The notes under the pieces were generated by a model that searched no databases, was not told the DNA's origin, and saw only the letters and a program-made list of their open reading frames with translations. Below are positions 9,047 to 17,104 of a stretch of 55,569 nt of DNA, piece by piece (positions within the stretch are counted from its first letter, which is position 1; each line of letters starts with the position of its first letter). Made by a program: the position numbers and the translations under genes. The stretch comes from Bacillota bacterium. Lineage in GTDB: Bacteria; Bacillota; Clostridia; Christensenellales; SZUA-584. Where the stretch lies: contig JAEWTW010000018.1 in assembly GCA_023397655.1 (NCBI GenBank), forward strand, positions 1 through 55,569, written 5' to 3'.

Positions 9047-9064
9047 CTGCATCTTTTTTGTCAA
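9047..9064. repeat. Direct repeat copy near the island edge
   Basis: CTGCATCTTTTTTGTCAA here matches 1857-1874 at 17 of 18 bases. The match sits exactly where base composition changes from AT-rich to GC-rich, so the pair may mark the ends of an inserted segment. Confidence 0.45.
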
Positions 9065-9078
9065 CATTAAACAAGACG

Positions 9079-9104
9079 AAAAGCCCTTGAAAGAGGGCTT
9101 TTTT
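9079..9104 (+). terminator. Rho-independent terminator
   Basis: AAAAGCCC and GGGCTTTT arms with an 8-base loop, followed by T residues. There is no plus-strand gene directly upstream (the nearest ends at 8232), so it may be the stranded terminator of a gene displaced by the island. Confidence 0.7.
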
Positions 9105-9142
9105 AGTTGTCTGGCAGCCTGCCTATAAGAAAGGATACACGC

Positions 9143-9883
9143 ATGAAAAAAGCGGCTTCGCTGGCGCTCGCCGTTGTTGCGGCGCATGGCCTGCCCATAC
9201 TGGCACGGCTGATATCCAAAAGCATTGACTATTCTTCCATACAAGCCGAGCCTGTGCGAGAACTGCTGTATATGCTGGTGACCTATGCGCTGCAGGTCGC
9301 AATGACGCTGCTGGCAATACGTTTGTTCGTCGCCAAAAGGCTGGCGGACGTGGGCTTCAACCTGCAAAACCGAACGCAAAGCGGCCGCATGATCGGGCGC
9401 TTCATGCTCTGGTGGACTGGCATACTGCTGGTGTTCTACACGCTGGCGCTGTTATTTATGCCGTCGTTTATGGACTACCTCAGGGGCTTCTGCCAGCCGG
9501 GTGCGCTGTATTTGGTAAAGAGTCTGGCGGGAGGAGCAGTGCTGGCAGGGCTGGGAGAGGAGCCGCTGTACCGCGCGCTCATCGTGACGGTGCTGGCAGC
9601 ACCATGGCAGGGAGAATGGCGCATCGGTAAGCTCCGTCTGACGCATGCCGCGCTGCTGTCCGGCATCATATTTATGACGGCGCACGTGGGCTACGTGTTA
9701 TTGCCGCAATTCACCGTGACACATCTCGACCCGCTGCAGCTTTGCTACACATTCGTACTGGGCGTGGTATGGGCCACGATGTTTCAGAAGACCAGGAGCC
9801 TGCTCGCGTCCACCGTATCTCACATATTTGCCAACGCTGTGCAGTACGGGCTGGCATATGCTGTGGTGGCGCTCGTGGGATAG
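9143..9883 (+). CDS. CPBP family intramembrane metalloprotease
   Basis: A 246-aa membrane protein of the CPBP (CAAX protease and bacteriocin-processing, Abi) family. It has about six membrane segments and the family's conserved motifs: 'GEEPLYR' (E139, E140, R144), 'MTAHVGY' (H181) and 'SHIFAN' (H227, N231), the proposed metal ligands and catalytic residues. A TTG at 9107 would extend the protein, but the ATG at 9143 has AAGAAAGGA 6 bases upstream and begins the first hydrophobic segment, so it is chosen. It is the first gene of GC-rich sequence after the island. Substrate unknown; relatives process peptides or give bacteriocin immunity. Confidence 0.85.
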   Translation: MKKAASLALAVVAAHGLPILARLISKSIDYSSIQAEPVRELLYMLVTYALQVAMTLLAIRLFVAKRLADVGFNLQNRTQSGRMIGRFMLWWTGILLVFYTLALLFMPSFMDYLRGFCQPGALYLVKSLAGGAVLAGLGEEPLYRALIVTVLAAPWQGEWRIGKLRLTHAALLSGIIFMTAHVGYVLLPQFTVTHLDPLQLCYTFVLGVVWATMFQKTRSLLASTVSHIFANAVQYGLAYAVVALVG

Positions 9884-9944
9884 GATCTGACTGATTCTGT
9901 TCTTGCGCTCCAGTGCAGCATCTATTTATTTTTTGTCTGAAGTG

Positions 9945-9953
9945 TGATATAAT
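9945..9953 (+). promoter_or_regulatory. Extended -10 promoter of the 39-aa gene
   Basis: TGATATAAT is an exact TGnTATAAT extended -10 element, 35 bases before the ATG at 9988. No good -35 is present, as is common with extended -10 promoters. Confidence 0.6.
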
Positions 9954-9987
9954 TCATATATAAAGAATTTGGGAAGGAGCGAGTGAC

Positions 9988-10107
9988 ATGGATAAAGAGA
10001 ATACAACGAATGAAGAAATCGTCTTTGACGAAAGTGTGTGCTCCGCAGAATTTTCAGAGGGATGCACAGAGACAGTAGCCGAGCAGGAAAAAGAGCTTGG
10101 AAAATGA
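9988..10107 (+). CDS. Small acidic protein, 39 aa, unknown
   Basis: A short ORF with a strong ribosome binding site (GGGAAGGAGC, 8 bases before ATG), its own extended -10 promoter and a terminator 16 bases after its TGA, so it is a complete transcription unit. The product is highly acidic (about a dozen Asp/Glu, mostly Glu) with two cysteines (C18 and C26, eight apart) and no hydrophobic segment. No family is recognised. The cysteine spacing could allow a disulfide, metal binding or a modified peptide, but no modification enzyme is adjacent. Confidence 0.6.
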   Translation: MDKENTTNEEIVFDESVCSAEFSEGCTETVAEQEKELGK

Positions 10108-10122
10108 CATAGCGATACAAAA

Positions 10123-10147
10123 AAAGCCCTCGCTCTGAGGGCTTTCG
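10123..10147 (+). terminator. Terminator between convergent genes
   Basis: AAAGCCCTC (10123-10131) and GAGGGCTTT (10137-10145) form a 9-bp stem with a 5-base loop. It serves the 39-aa gene on the plus strand and, read from the other side with its A-tract, the convergent lipoprotein gene. Confidence 0.8.
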
Positions 10148-10157
10148 CATGTAATCC

Positions 10158-11804
10158 TTATTCCAGCGTGAGGTAGGCAAACACGGGGCAGTGGTCGGAG
10201 AACTTGGTGACGACGATGCGCGAGTTGATCACCTTGATGTTGCTGGTCACGATGATATTGTCGATCTCGTTGTAGTCGATCTCATTTCGCTCGTAGTCGT
10301 AATATTTGGTGTCATCAGAGTTGACGATGGTGTAACCCTTGCCGAACACCGCGGTAAACTCCTTGTAAGCCGCGTTGAAATCGCCCGTCAGTATCTTATA
10401 TTTGTTGGGGTCTTTGTCCATGATCTTCTTCACCTGTTTGAACTGCTGGGCGCGAATGGACGCCGTGTTGTAGGTGAAATGCGTGTTGTAGATCGACACC
10501 TTTTTGTCGCCAATCGTCACCACTGCTTTTTGCAGCAATCGCTTCTCGTAGCTGCCGCTGTCCAGCTTGAACGTCTCGATATCGCGCAGCTTGTAACGGG
10601 AAATGAGGCCGTTGCCGAACTCTCCGCCGCCCGTATTGATGGTGGGCGAGAGCACGTTGTAGGGCATGCTCCGCGTTTTCAGGCTGGCAAGGTTGTCCAC
10701 GATATCGCTGGCATCGAGGTTCTGGAACGATTCCTGTATGCCCATGATGTCGGGCTGCTGGTCGTACACCAGACGGCCCTGACGGAGCAGCTGGCCGTTG
10801 CCGCGCTTGATGTTCCACGTGCCCACGGTCAACACGTTGCGCGATATGTACACGCTGTAGCGTATCTTGCCGCCCACGGAAATGCGCACCGTCTTCATGC
10901 CAGCGGAGGGGATGTCGAATGTCGCCTTGCTTTTGCCGGAGTCGCCCACGTCCACCTTCACGCCGTCGTTGGCACTGGCGTTGATGGTGACTCTGGAGCC
11001 GGTCGCCTTGACCACATAGCCGTAATCATCCGGCGTGAACGACGGGTAAAGCGTGCCGCCCGACACCTTGAGGCTGGAGAGCTGTGTGTCGTCCACCTTG
11101 GCCGCTATGTCGAGATACTTGGCGTACACATACGCCGTCTGTCCCTTGTAGTCCACCTGATACCAGCCTTCGGTGAGCGTGTCCTGTGGGACGATGGTGA
11201 GCTCCGAACCCTTTTTGGCGGTGCCCAGCAGCTCAGAGTCGGCATTGGGCCCGCTGCGGACGTTCACGTCCTCGTCGCAGTTGACAATGGTGGCCACGTA
11301 GCTGGGCTGATAACCGTCGATCGACGCGTCCAGGCTGACGAAGATGCGGTTGACATAGCCTGTTTTGCCATCGTATTTCACCTGATGCCACTGCGCGTCC
11401 ACGTTGGTCTTGAGCACGTGAACATAGGTGCCGTATTTGAGCCGCGAGATGATATCGGAATCGGTGTTGGGCGCGGTACGGAAAGCCACATCGTCGCCGA
11501 TCATCACGCCGCTGTTTTTTACGATTCCGGCCGGTACGACGGAAGCCTGGGGGACGGGCGTTGCCTTGGGTTCCGGCTCCGGCGTGGGCGTGGGCTCGTC
11601 ATCCGGACGGGTGGTGGGGACTGGCGTTGCGGCAGGGTCGTCCGCCGGTGTGCCTTCGGAGCTTCCGGAGGGCATCGGTCCATCGGACGCCACAGGTCCG
11701 CTGCCGGGCGGTACGGTAGCCTCCGACTGGGTGGCAGCCGCCGAGCAGGATGCCAGCAGCAATATGATCAACAACATGGATATGGTTGCGTATATCTTAG
11801 ACAT
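10158..11804 (-). CDS. SH3b lipoprotein with endonuclease/exonuclease/phosphatase domain
   Basis: A 548-aa secreted lipoprotein. The signal peptide ends in a lipobox 'LLASC', followed by a Pro/Thr/Ser-rich spacer to about residue 90. Then come two bacterial SH3 domains (about 97-160 and 170-235, each with 'VRSGPN'- or 'FRTAPN'-type motifs), a cadherin-like beta-sandwich (about 243-320) and an EEP fold (about 325-548): 'GTWNIKRGNG', 'DIMGIQES' (metal-binding Glu), 'YNTHFTYN', 'LTGDFNAAY' and a final 'SDHCPVFA', all hallmark motifs of the DNase I-like family. The start is ATG at 11804 with GAGGT upstream; a TTG one codon earlier is less likely. The likely role is wall-anchored nuclease or phosphodiesterase activity at the cell surface. 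Confidence 0.85.
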   Translation of the reverse strand: MSKIYATISMLLIILLLASCSAAATQSEATVPPGSGPVASDGPMPSGSSEGTPADDPAATPVPTTRPDDEPTPTPEPEPKATPVPQASVVPAGIVKNSGVMIGDDVAFRTAPNTDSDIISRLKYGTYVHVLKTNVDAQWHQVKYDGKTGYVNRIFVSLDASIDGYQPSYVATIVNCDEDVNVRSGPNADSELLGTAKKGSELTIVPQDTLTEGWYQVDYKGQTAYVYAKYLDIAAKVDDTQLSSLKVSGGTLYPSFTPDDYGYVVKATGSRVTINASANDGVKVDVGDSGKSKATFDIPSAGMKTVRISVGGKIRYSVYISRNVLTVGTWNIKRGNGQLLRQGRLVYDQQPDIMGIQESFQNLDASDIVDNLASLKTRSMPYNVLSPTINTGGGEFGNGLISRYKLRDIETFKLDSGSYEKRLLQKAVVTIGDKKVSIYNTHFTYNTASIRAQQFKQVKKIMDKDPNKYKILTGDFNAAYKEFTAVFGKGYTIVNSDDTKYYDYERNEIDYNEIDNIIVTSNIKVINSRIVVTKFSDHCPVFAYLTLE

Positions 11805-11994
11805 CAATTACCTCAAAGTCACATTATAAAGTCGAATCAATTATAGCCAATATTATACAGACACATACATATCAATTGCAAGTGAATCTAAAAATGTTCA
11901 CATTTCGGGGTGCAGACCACGCCGGCTGTCAGAGTGGGACAAAAATGTGTCATGTAAATAGAAATTCAAGTCAATATATTGAATGATCGCGCAC

Positions 11995-12023
11995 TTGCAC
12001 ACCCGCGGCTGATTCTCTATAAT
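11995..12023 (+). promoter_or_regulatory. Sigma-70 type promoter of xylB
   Basis: TTGCAC (11995-12000) and TATAAT (12018-12023) with exactly 17 bases between, 55 bases before the xylB ATG. Confidence 0.75.
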
Positions 12024-12077
12024 TAAACAAACAGGTGTCTTTCTGTTTTTTATTTCAATTAATAAGGAGCTATTCAT

Positions 12078-13577
12078 ATGAGATATGTGGCTGGTATCGA
12101 CGTGGGCACGTCCGGCGTCAAATGCATTCTGGTGGGTGAGGACGGCCATGTCGCCGCGTCCCAGACGAGAACCTATCCGCTCAGCAACCCCAAAGAAGGC
12201 TGGTCCGAGCAGAACCCGGCAGACTGGTGGGAAGGCACTTGCAGCGCGATGAAGGCGGCTGTGGAGCAGAGCGGCGTGGCGGCGTCAGACATCGCCGGAT
12301 TATCGTTCTCCGGGCAGATGCACGGTCTGGTGGCGCTGGACGGAGATGACAACGTGATACGGCCTGCGATACTCTGGAACGACCAGCGTACCGGGACGGA
12401 GTGCGAGGAGATCATCGCGGCGGCGGGCGGCCTTAACGGGCTGCTGTCGTACACCAACAACACGATGCTGACCGGCTACACGGGCGGCAAGATTCTGTGG
12501 ATGAAGAAGAATGAGCCGGACAACTTCGCGCGCATGAAGCACTTCCTAATGCCCAAGGATTATATCCGGTTCCTGATAACGGGGGAGAAGTGCACCGAGG
12601 TGTCGGATGCTTCCGGCACAGGCTTCTTCAACGTGGAGAAGCGCGCGTTCAGCTATGAGCTGATCGACCTGCTGGGCTTCGACCGGTCCGTTTTCCCCAG
12701 CGTGATGGAATCCGACGAGCTGGCCGGCCACGTCACCAAGGAAGCGGCGGCGCTGACAGGTCTGCCCGAAGGCCTCAATGTATATGCGGGCGGCGGCGAC
12801 GCAGTGATCCAGACGACGGGCATGGGCATCGTCAAGGAAGGCACCATCGGTTTCATTATCGGCACGTCGGGCGTCGTTTCGATGGCGCTGGACGGCTTCG
12901 GTTACAACGAGAACGGCCTGGTGCAATTCTTCTGCAACAACGACAAGAACAAGTGGCAGGCGTTCGGCTGCCAGCTTTCGTCCGGCGGTTCAATGGAGTG
13001 GTTCAAGAACACGTTCTATGAAGGGCTGGAAAACCCGTTCAAGCTCATCAACGAGGGTGCGGAAGCCAGTGAACCGGGCGCAAACGGCGTGGTATTCCTG
13101 CCTTATCTTACAGGCGAACGCGCGCCGCATGCCGACCCGTATGCCAGAGGCGTTTTCTACGGCATGTCCATCACAACGAGCCGCGGTGATCTGGCGCGTG
13201 CGGTGATGGAGGGCGTGGTGTTCGGCCTGCGCGAGATATACGAGCTGATACTGTCCGCCAAGCCAGGCATGAAGCCGACTGAGGTGGTATCGTCCGGCGG
13301 CGCGTCCAAGAGCCGCTTGTGGCGGCAGATACAGGCGGACATCATGGGTCTGCCGGTGAAGACGCTGACGGGCGCGGCTGAAGGCGGTGCGTACGGCGCG
13401 GCGGTGGTGGCCGGTGTGGGTGCGGGGCTGTGGGGCAGCATCGAAGATGCGGCCAAGATGCTCAAAGTTGAGACGGTCACGCAGCCGATTCCTGAGAATG
13501 TTGAGAAGTATAACAAGATCATTAAAACATACTCGGGGCTGTATCAGGACCTGAAACAGCGGTTCCGGGAAGCGTAA
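12078..13577 (+). CDS. xylB: Xylulokinase
   Basis: A 499-aa FGGY-family sugar kinase of normal xylulokinase length. It phosphorylates D-xylulose with ATP to xylulose 5-phosphate for the pentose phosphate pathway, in the cytoplasm. Visible motifs: the N-terminal ATPase loop 'GIDVGTSGVK', the XylB substrate segment 'LSFSGQMHGLVALD' and 'ILWNDQRT', the catalytic Asp region 'YAGGGDAVIQTTGMG', and the C-terminal adenosine motif 'SSGGASKSRLWRQIQADI'. The ribosome binding site is AAGGAG, 7 bases before ATG. The gene stands alone with its own promoter and terminator; no xylose isomerase is in the window. The ABC/YesMN locus at 39-51 kb could supply a pentose. Confidence 0.92.
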   Translation: MRYVAGIDVGTSGVKCILVGEDGHVAASQTRTYPLSNPKEGWSEQNPADWWEGTCSAMKAAVEQSGVAASDIAGLSFSGQMHGLVALDGDDNVIRPAILWNDQRTGTECEEIIAAAGGLNGLLSYTNNTMLTGYTGGKILWMKKNEPDNFARMKHFLMPKDYIRFLITGEKCTEVSDASGTGFFNVEKRAFSYELIDLLGFDRSVFPSVMESDELAGHVTKEAAALTGLPEGLNVYAGGGDAVIQTTGMGIVKEGTIGFIIGTSGVVSMALDGFGYNENGLVQFFCNNDKNKWQAFGCQLSSGGSMEWFKNTFYEGLENPFKLINEGAEASEPGANGVVFLPYLTGERAPHADPYARGVFYGMSITTSRGDLARAVMEGVVFGLREIYELILSAKPGMKPTEVVSSGGASKSRLWRQIQADIMGLPVKTLTGAAEGGAYGAAVVAGVGAGLWGSIEDAAKMLKVETVTQPIPENVEKYNKIIKTYSGLYQDLKQRFREA

Positions 13578-13596
13578 AATTCGGCAAGAACTGATG

Positions 13597-13621
13597 AGGA
13601 GCGGTAACCCCGCTCCTTTTT
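13597..13621 (+). terminator. Terminator of xylB
   Basis: AGGAGCGG and CCGCTCCT form an 8-bp stem (13597-13604, 13610-13617) with a 5-base loop, followed by TTTTT. Confidence 0.85.
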
Positions 13622-13750
13622 AATACCGAAAAAGTTGGTTGCTGTTAAATAAACGTAGACATTGAACGCGATATGGTATAGCATGGACTGCTTTGTTTTT
13701 TTATCTTTGGTAAAAATAAATATAAAATGAAGCAGGAGAGGACACACAAT

Positions 13751-15169
13751 TTGCAGTTTACGGAACTAGTTCTGTCCGCAGAGGTGCTGCGGGGAATACA
13801 GGCGATGGGCTTTGAGGAGCCGACGCCGATACAGGAGAAGACGATCGTCCCCATCATGGAGGGGCGCGATGTGATCGGTCAGGCGCAGACGGGCACGGGC
13901 AAAACGTGCGCGTTTGCGATACCCGCCGTGCAGTCGCTGGTGGAGGATAACGGCCGCGTACAGGTGCTGGTGCTGTGCCCCACGCGCGAGCTGGCCATAC
14001 AGACCGCGGAGGAATTTCAAAGCGTCTCCAAGTTCGTGGAAGGTGTGCGCATACTGCCGATATACGGCGGGCAGTCCATGGACCGGCAGATACAGTCGCT
14101 CAAACGGCGGCCTCAGATCATCATCGGCACGCCGGGCCGCGTGATGGACCACATGCGCCGCGGTACCATCAAACTGGACAGCCTGCGCATGGTGATACTG
14201 GACGAGGCGGACGAGATGCTGAGTATGGGCTTCATGGAGGATATGGAAACGATACTGAGCAAGACGCCGGAGGACAGGCAGACCGTGCTGTTCTCCGCGA
14301 CGATGTCCAAGCCGATACTGGATTTAACGCGGCGTTTTCAGAACGATCCGGAGCACATAAAGATACTGCACAAAGAGCTGACGGTGCAGGGCATTGAGCA
14401 ATATTACATCGAAGTGCGCGAGCAGGCCAAGCTGGATGTGCTGTGCCGCGTGGTGGATGGCAACAATTATAAGCTGTGCCTGGTGTTCTGCAGCACCAAA
14501 AAAGGTACGGATGCGCTGGCGTTCAGTCTCAAGGCGCGGGGCTATTCCGCTGAGGCTCTGCACGGCGACATCCGGCAGACAGAGCGCAGTGCGATATTGG
14601 CAAGGTTCAAGAGCGGCGAAGTGTGCATACTGGTGGCCACCGACGTGGCGGCTCGCGGCCTGGATGTGGACGACATTGAGGCGGTGTTCAATTACGACAT
14701 GCCCAATGACGAGGAATATTACGTGCACCGCATCGGGCGGACGGGGCGCGCGGGCAAGACAGGCAGCGCCTATACGTTCATCACCGGACGCGATTATAAC
14801 AAGCTGCGCGCCATTCAGCGCTATACCAAGGCGACCATCAAAGCCGTCAAGCCGCCGTCGCTGCTGGACATCGAAGAAAGCCGAATGGGAGCACTGCTCA
14901 AAAAAGCGGCGGAGTTTGCGGCGGAGGGCGAGTACGGTTCCTTCATACCGTATGTGGAGGAGCTGGCAGACGCGGTAAATACGCAGACGGGGGATACCCC
15001 TGAACTGACGACGATGGATATAGCGGCGGCGCTGCTGAAGATGCTGTCTGAGCGGGACGCACCGCGGCATCACGCGCCGCTGCCCACACCGCCGGAAAGG
15101 CCGCGGCAGCAGGGCGGCTATCGGAAGGGGCAAGGCCAGCGTCAGGGGCGTGTCATCAGGCGGCACTGA
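13751..15169 (+). CDS. DEAD-box ATP-dependent RNA helicase
   Basis: A 472-aa SF2 helicase of the DeaD/CshA type, used to remodel RNA in ribosome assembly, decay or cold growth. All motifs are present in order: Q motif 'GFEEPTPIQE', I 'AQTGTGKT', Ia 'PTREL', Ib 'TPGR', II 'DEAD', III 'SAT', IV 'LVFCSTK', V 'DVAARGLDV', VI 'HRIGRTGRAG'. The C-terminal tail is basic (Arg/Lys/Gln-rich, last 30 residues) and should bind RNA. TTG at 13751 is chosen because GGAGAGG lies 9 bases before it and the protein then begins 'MQFTELVLS', as family members do; the in-frame ATG at 13727 has no ribosome binding site and overlaps it. Confidence 0.92.
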   Translation: MQFTELVLSAEVLRGIQAMGFEEPTPIQEKTIVPIMEGRDVIGQAQTGTGKTCAFAIPAVQSLVEDNGRVQVLVLCPTRELAIQTAEEFQSVSKFVEGVRILPIYGGQSMDRQIQSLKRRPQIIIGTPGRVMDHMRRGTIKLDSLRMVILDEADEMLSMGFMEDMETILSKTPEDRQTVLFSATMSKPILDLTRRFQNDPEHIKILHKELTVQGIEQYYIEVREQAKLDVLCRVVDGNNYKLCLVFCSTKKGTDALAFSLKARGYSAEALHGDIRQTERSAILARFKSGEVCILVATDVAARGLDVDDIEAVFNYDMPNDEEYYVHRIGRTGRAGKTGSAYTFITGRDYNKLRAIQRYTKATIKAVKPPSLLDIEESRMGALLKKAAEFAAEGEYGSFIPYVEELADAVNTQTGDTPELTTMDIAAALLKMLSERDAPRHHAPLPTPPERPRQQGGYRKGQGQRQGRVIRRH

Positions 15170-15213
15170 CCAGTCCGTGGAAAAACACGGGCACCAGACG
15201 TTGAACAAAAACG

Positions 15214-15246
15214 AAAGCCCTGATATAGGCGAAATATCAGGGCTTT
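15214..15246. terminator. Bidirectional terminator
   Basis: A 13-bp perfect stem (15214-15226 and 15234-15246) around a 7-base loop, T-rich on both strands. It separates the convergent helicase and MFS genes. Confidence 0.88.
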
Positions 15247-15272
15247 TTGATTAGATCAATCACTTCGTATGT

Positions 15273-16493
15273 TTATGATGTCTTCCCGTCTGCCAGCGTT
15301 GGCACCGCATTATTCTTGGGCAGCAGCATGGATGCCACGCCTGCCAGCACGGTGCAGACTGCAGGCACCACCATCAGCATGTCCATGCCCCACGCATAAG
15401 CCAAAGTGCCCATCAGCAGCGGGAAGAAGGAGTACGCGAGGTACAGCGCGCCGAACACGGCGCTGGACGAGAGGCCGGAGTTTTTGCAGTACCAGCCGCA
15501 CACCAGACCCATTGTACGGGGCAGCAGCGGCGCGTTGAGCGCGCCCGAGAGGAACACGCACACCAGCATCACGGTGTAATCCCTGACCAGTATGCCGAGA
15601 GCCAGCATCACACCCGCTATGATGCTGCCGTATATGTTCACAGGCCGCGTTTTCAGCCTCTGAAGTGATGGAACGATTCCGAACAGCAGGCGCACGATTC
15701 CCGCGCCCAGCCAGTATGCCGTGAGACCAAGGCCCGCAGCCAGCTGGCCGGAGCCGAACACTTCCTTGAAATACTGCGATACCCATACGAGTATGCCGCT
15801 CTGGTAGCCGCCGAACATCAGCGTGCAGAGCACAGCGACCCACACGCCCCGGTCGGTGAGAAACCGTTTGGCAGCGCCTTTTTCCTTGCTATGGAAATGC
15901 GCCGGCTTGTCCGCTTTCAGGCTTTTGCGCGCGTAAAGTGATACGGCGGTGTATACAGCCAGTATGATCAGCATGAAGCAACCCACGGCGGTGTAGACCG
16001 TCTGCCAGGGCAGGCCTGTCTGCGTGATACCGCCCGCGATGAGCGGAGCAGCCACCGCGCCGATGGACGCGATGCCGTGCATCAGGCTAAGCGCAGATCC
16101 GCTCCGCTCATGCTGCACGTCCGCCACGAGGGCGTTGCCCATCATGTCCATCGTGCTGAAAGATATGCCGAAGAACAGGAACAACAGCATGAACACGGCG
16201 TAGGACGGCGCAGTGCCGATGAGCAGCAGGGACAGGGCGATGCAAAACATGGGCCCGGTAAAAGCGGCGGTTTTGTTCAGCCTGTCCATGATGAAGGAAA
16301 ACAGTATGATAGCTGCCGTGCCGCCGATGTTCTGGTACATGGACATCAGGCCGCCGCCGTCCAGCCGGATGGCATAATGCCGCATAATGTCGCCCAGCAC
16401 CGGACCGACAATGTTGTTGGACATGCACATAAAGAACATCGCGCCGAAAACCACGACGGTGTAGATGCTGACCTGCCGTTTTCTGATATCCAT
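15273..16493 (-). CDS. Major facilitator superfamily transporter
   Basis: A 406-aa protein with 12 likely membrane helices, a cytosolic central loop after helix six (Lys/His-rich, about residues 190-210) and MFS-like features such as 'FIMDRLNK' in the loop between helices two and three and a 'GIVPSLQRLKTRPVNIYGS' equivalent in the second half. The start ATG has a G-rich AGGGGG site upstream. It stands alone between two terminators or promoters. The substrate cannot be told from sequence; the fold resembles Clostridial sugar or drug permeases of the FucP/YfkF sort. Confidence 0.85.
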   Translation of the reverse strand: MDIRKRQVSIYTVVVFGAMFFMCMSNNIVGPVLGDIMRHYAIRLDGGGLMSMYQNIGGTAAIILFSFIMDRLNKTAAFTGPMFCIALSLLLIGTAPSYAVFMLLFLFFGISFSTMDMMGNALVADVQHERSGSALSLMHGIASIGAVAAPLIAGGITQTGLPWQTVYTAVGCFMLIILAVYTAVSLYARKSLKADKPAHFHSKEKGAAKRFLTDRGVWVAVLCTLMFGGYQSGILVWVSQYFKEVFGSGQLAAGLGLTAYWLGAGIVRLLFGIVPSLQRLKTRPVNIYGSIIAGVMLALGILVRDYTVMLVCVFLSGALNAPLLPRTMGLVCGWYCKNSGLSSSAVFGALYLAYSFFPLLMGTLAYAWGMDMLMVVPAVCTVLAGVASMLLPKNNAVPTLADGKTS

Positions 16494-16591
16494 GGAACCC
16501 CAACCCCCTGATGTGATAAAAGCAACTCATTATATCACAACGCTGTGTGGTTCAGTCTCTGTGCAAATAATTTCATTGAAACGGAAAAAGG

Positions 16592-16684
16592 CAAAGTGCT
16601 GCGGCTTCAGATACTTCAGACATTGGGCCGTTGCTGTTCCTTTTTTAACAGGCCGCAGGACAAGTTGGGCACAGCACTTTTTAA
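16592..16684 (+). ncRNA. Possible structured RNA or leader element
   Basis: AAAGTGCTG (near 16592) pairs with CAGCACTTT (near 16671), and inside it TGCGGC pairs with GCCGCA; the 3' arm is followed by TTTT. The closed region of about 90 bases lies upstream of the 66-aa membrane protein gene. It could be a small RNA with a terminator-like end or a 5' leader. No known family is recognised and the boundaries are approximate. Confidence 0.3.
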
Positions 16685-16776
16685 GTGCGGGAAACGCGGA
16701 ATATTGACATTCTTTCTCACATATCTTACGATGAACGTGAATATGTACAGAAATAACAGGTGGAGGTGCTAATCTC

Positions 16777-16977
16777 ATGAAGGACGAATCGGGCAGTGTC
16801 AAGGTGAAGAACCACTATGCCTCGTCGGGCGCAGTATACGGCCTTGGTTTTCTCGGCGCGGCGATATACTACATCTCCGTGGCGACCGGCTTCTGGATGG
16901 GCGTGCTGGGATTTCTCAAAGCCATCATATGGCCGGTGTTTCTGGTCTATGAGGCGCTGAAGTTTCTGGGCCAGTAA
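16777..16977 (+). CDS. Small membrane protein, 66 aa
   Basis: A short protein with a charged N-terminus and two hydrophobic segments (about residues 18-38 and 42-62). The ribosome binding site GTGGAGGTG is well placed before ATG at 16777. Similar short 'YGLGFLGAAIYYI...' proteins, often just annotated as hypothetical, occur widely in Gram-positive and Gram-negative bacteria with a conserved Trp-Pro turn ('IIWPVFLVYEALK'), as seen here. Function unknown. Confidence 0.75.
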   Translation: MKDESGSVKVKNHYASSGAVYGLGFLGAAIYYISVATGFWMGVLGFLKAIIWPVFLVYEALKFLGQ

Positions 16978-17056
16978 CACATCTCTGGTCAGGCGCAACT
17001 CGATACCGCGCTGAACGGATAGCGGCGGGGTTTTATTTTCGTTGTCAATACATAAT

Positions 17057-17092
17057 AAAGCACCGGTCAAGATAGCCTGACCGGTGCTTTTT
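17057..17092. terminator. Bidirectional terminator
   Basis: AAAGCACCGGTCA (17057-17069) and its exact complement (17078-17090) form a 13-bp stem with an 8-base loop, T-tracts on both strands, between convergent genes. Confidence 0.88.
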
Positions 17093-17104
17093 TAGAGAGA
17101 TATT

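Noticed and set aside
10191..11846. 551-codon open frame antisense to the EEP lipoprotein gene
   Set aside because: Shadow of the GC-rich coding strand: His/Val/Arg/Gly-rich with no domain; the minus-strand gene has signal peptide, SH3b and EEP motifs.
14324..15208. 294-codon open frame antisense to the DEAD-box helicase gene
   Set aside because: Arg/His-rich composition typical of a shadow frame; the helicase has all SF2 motifs.
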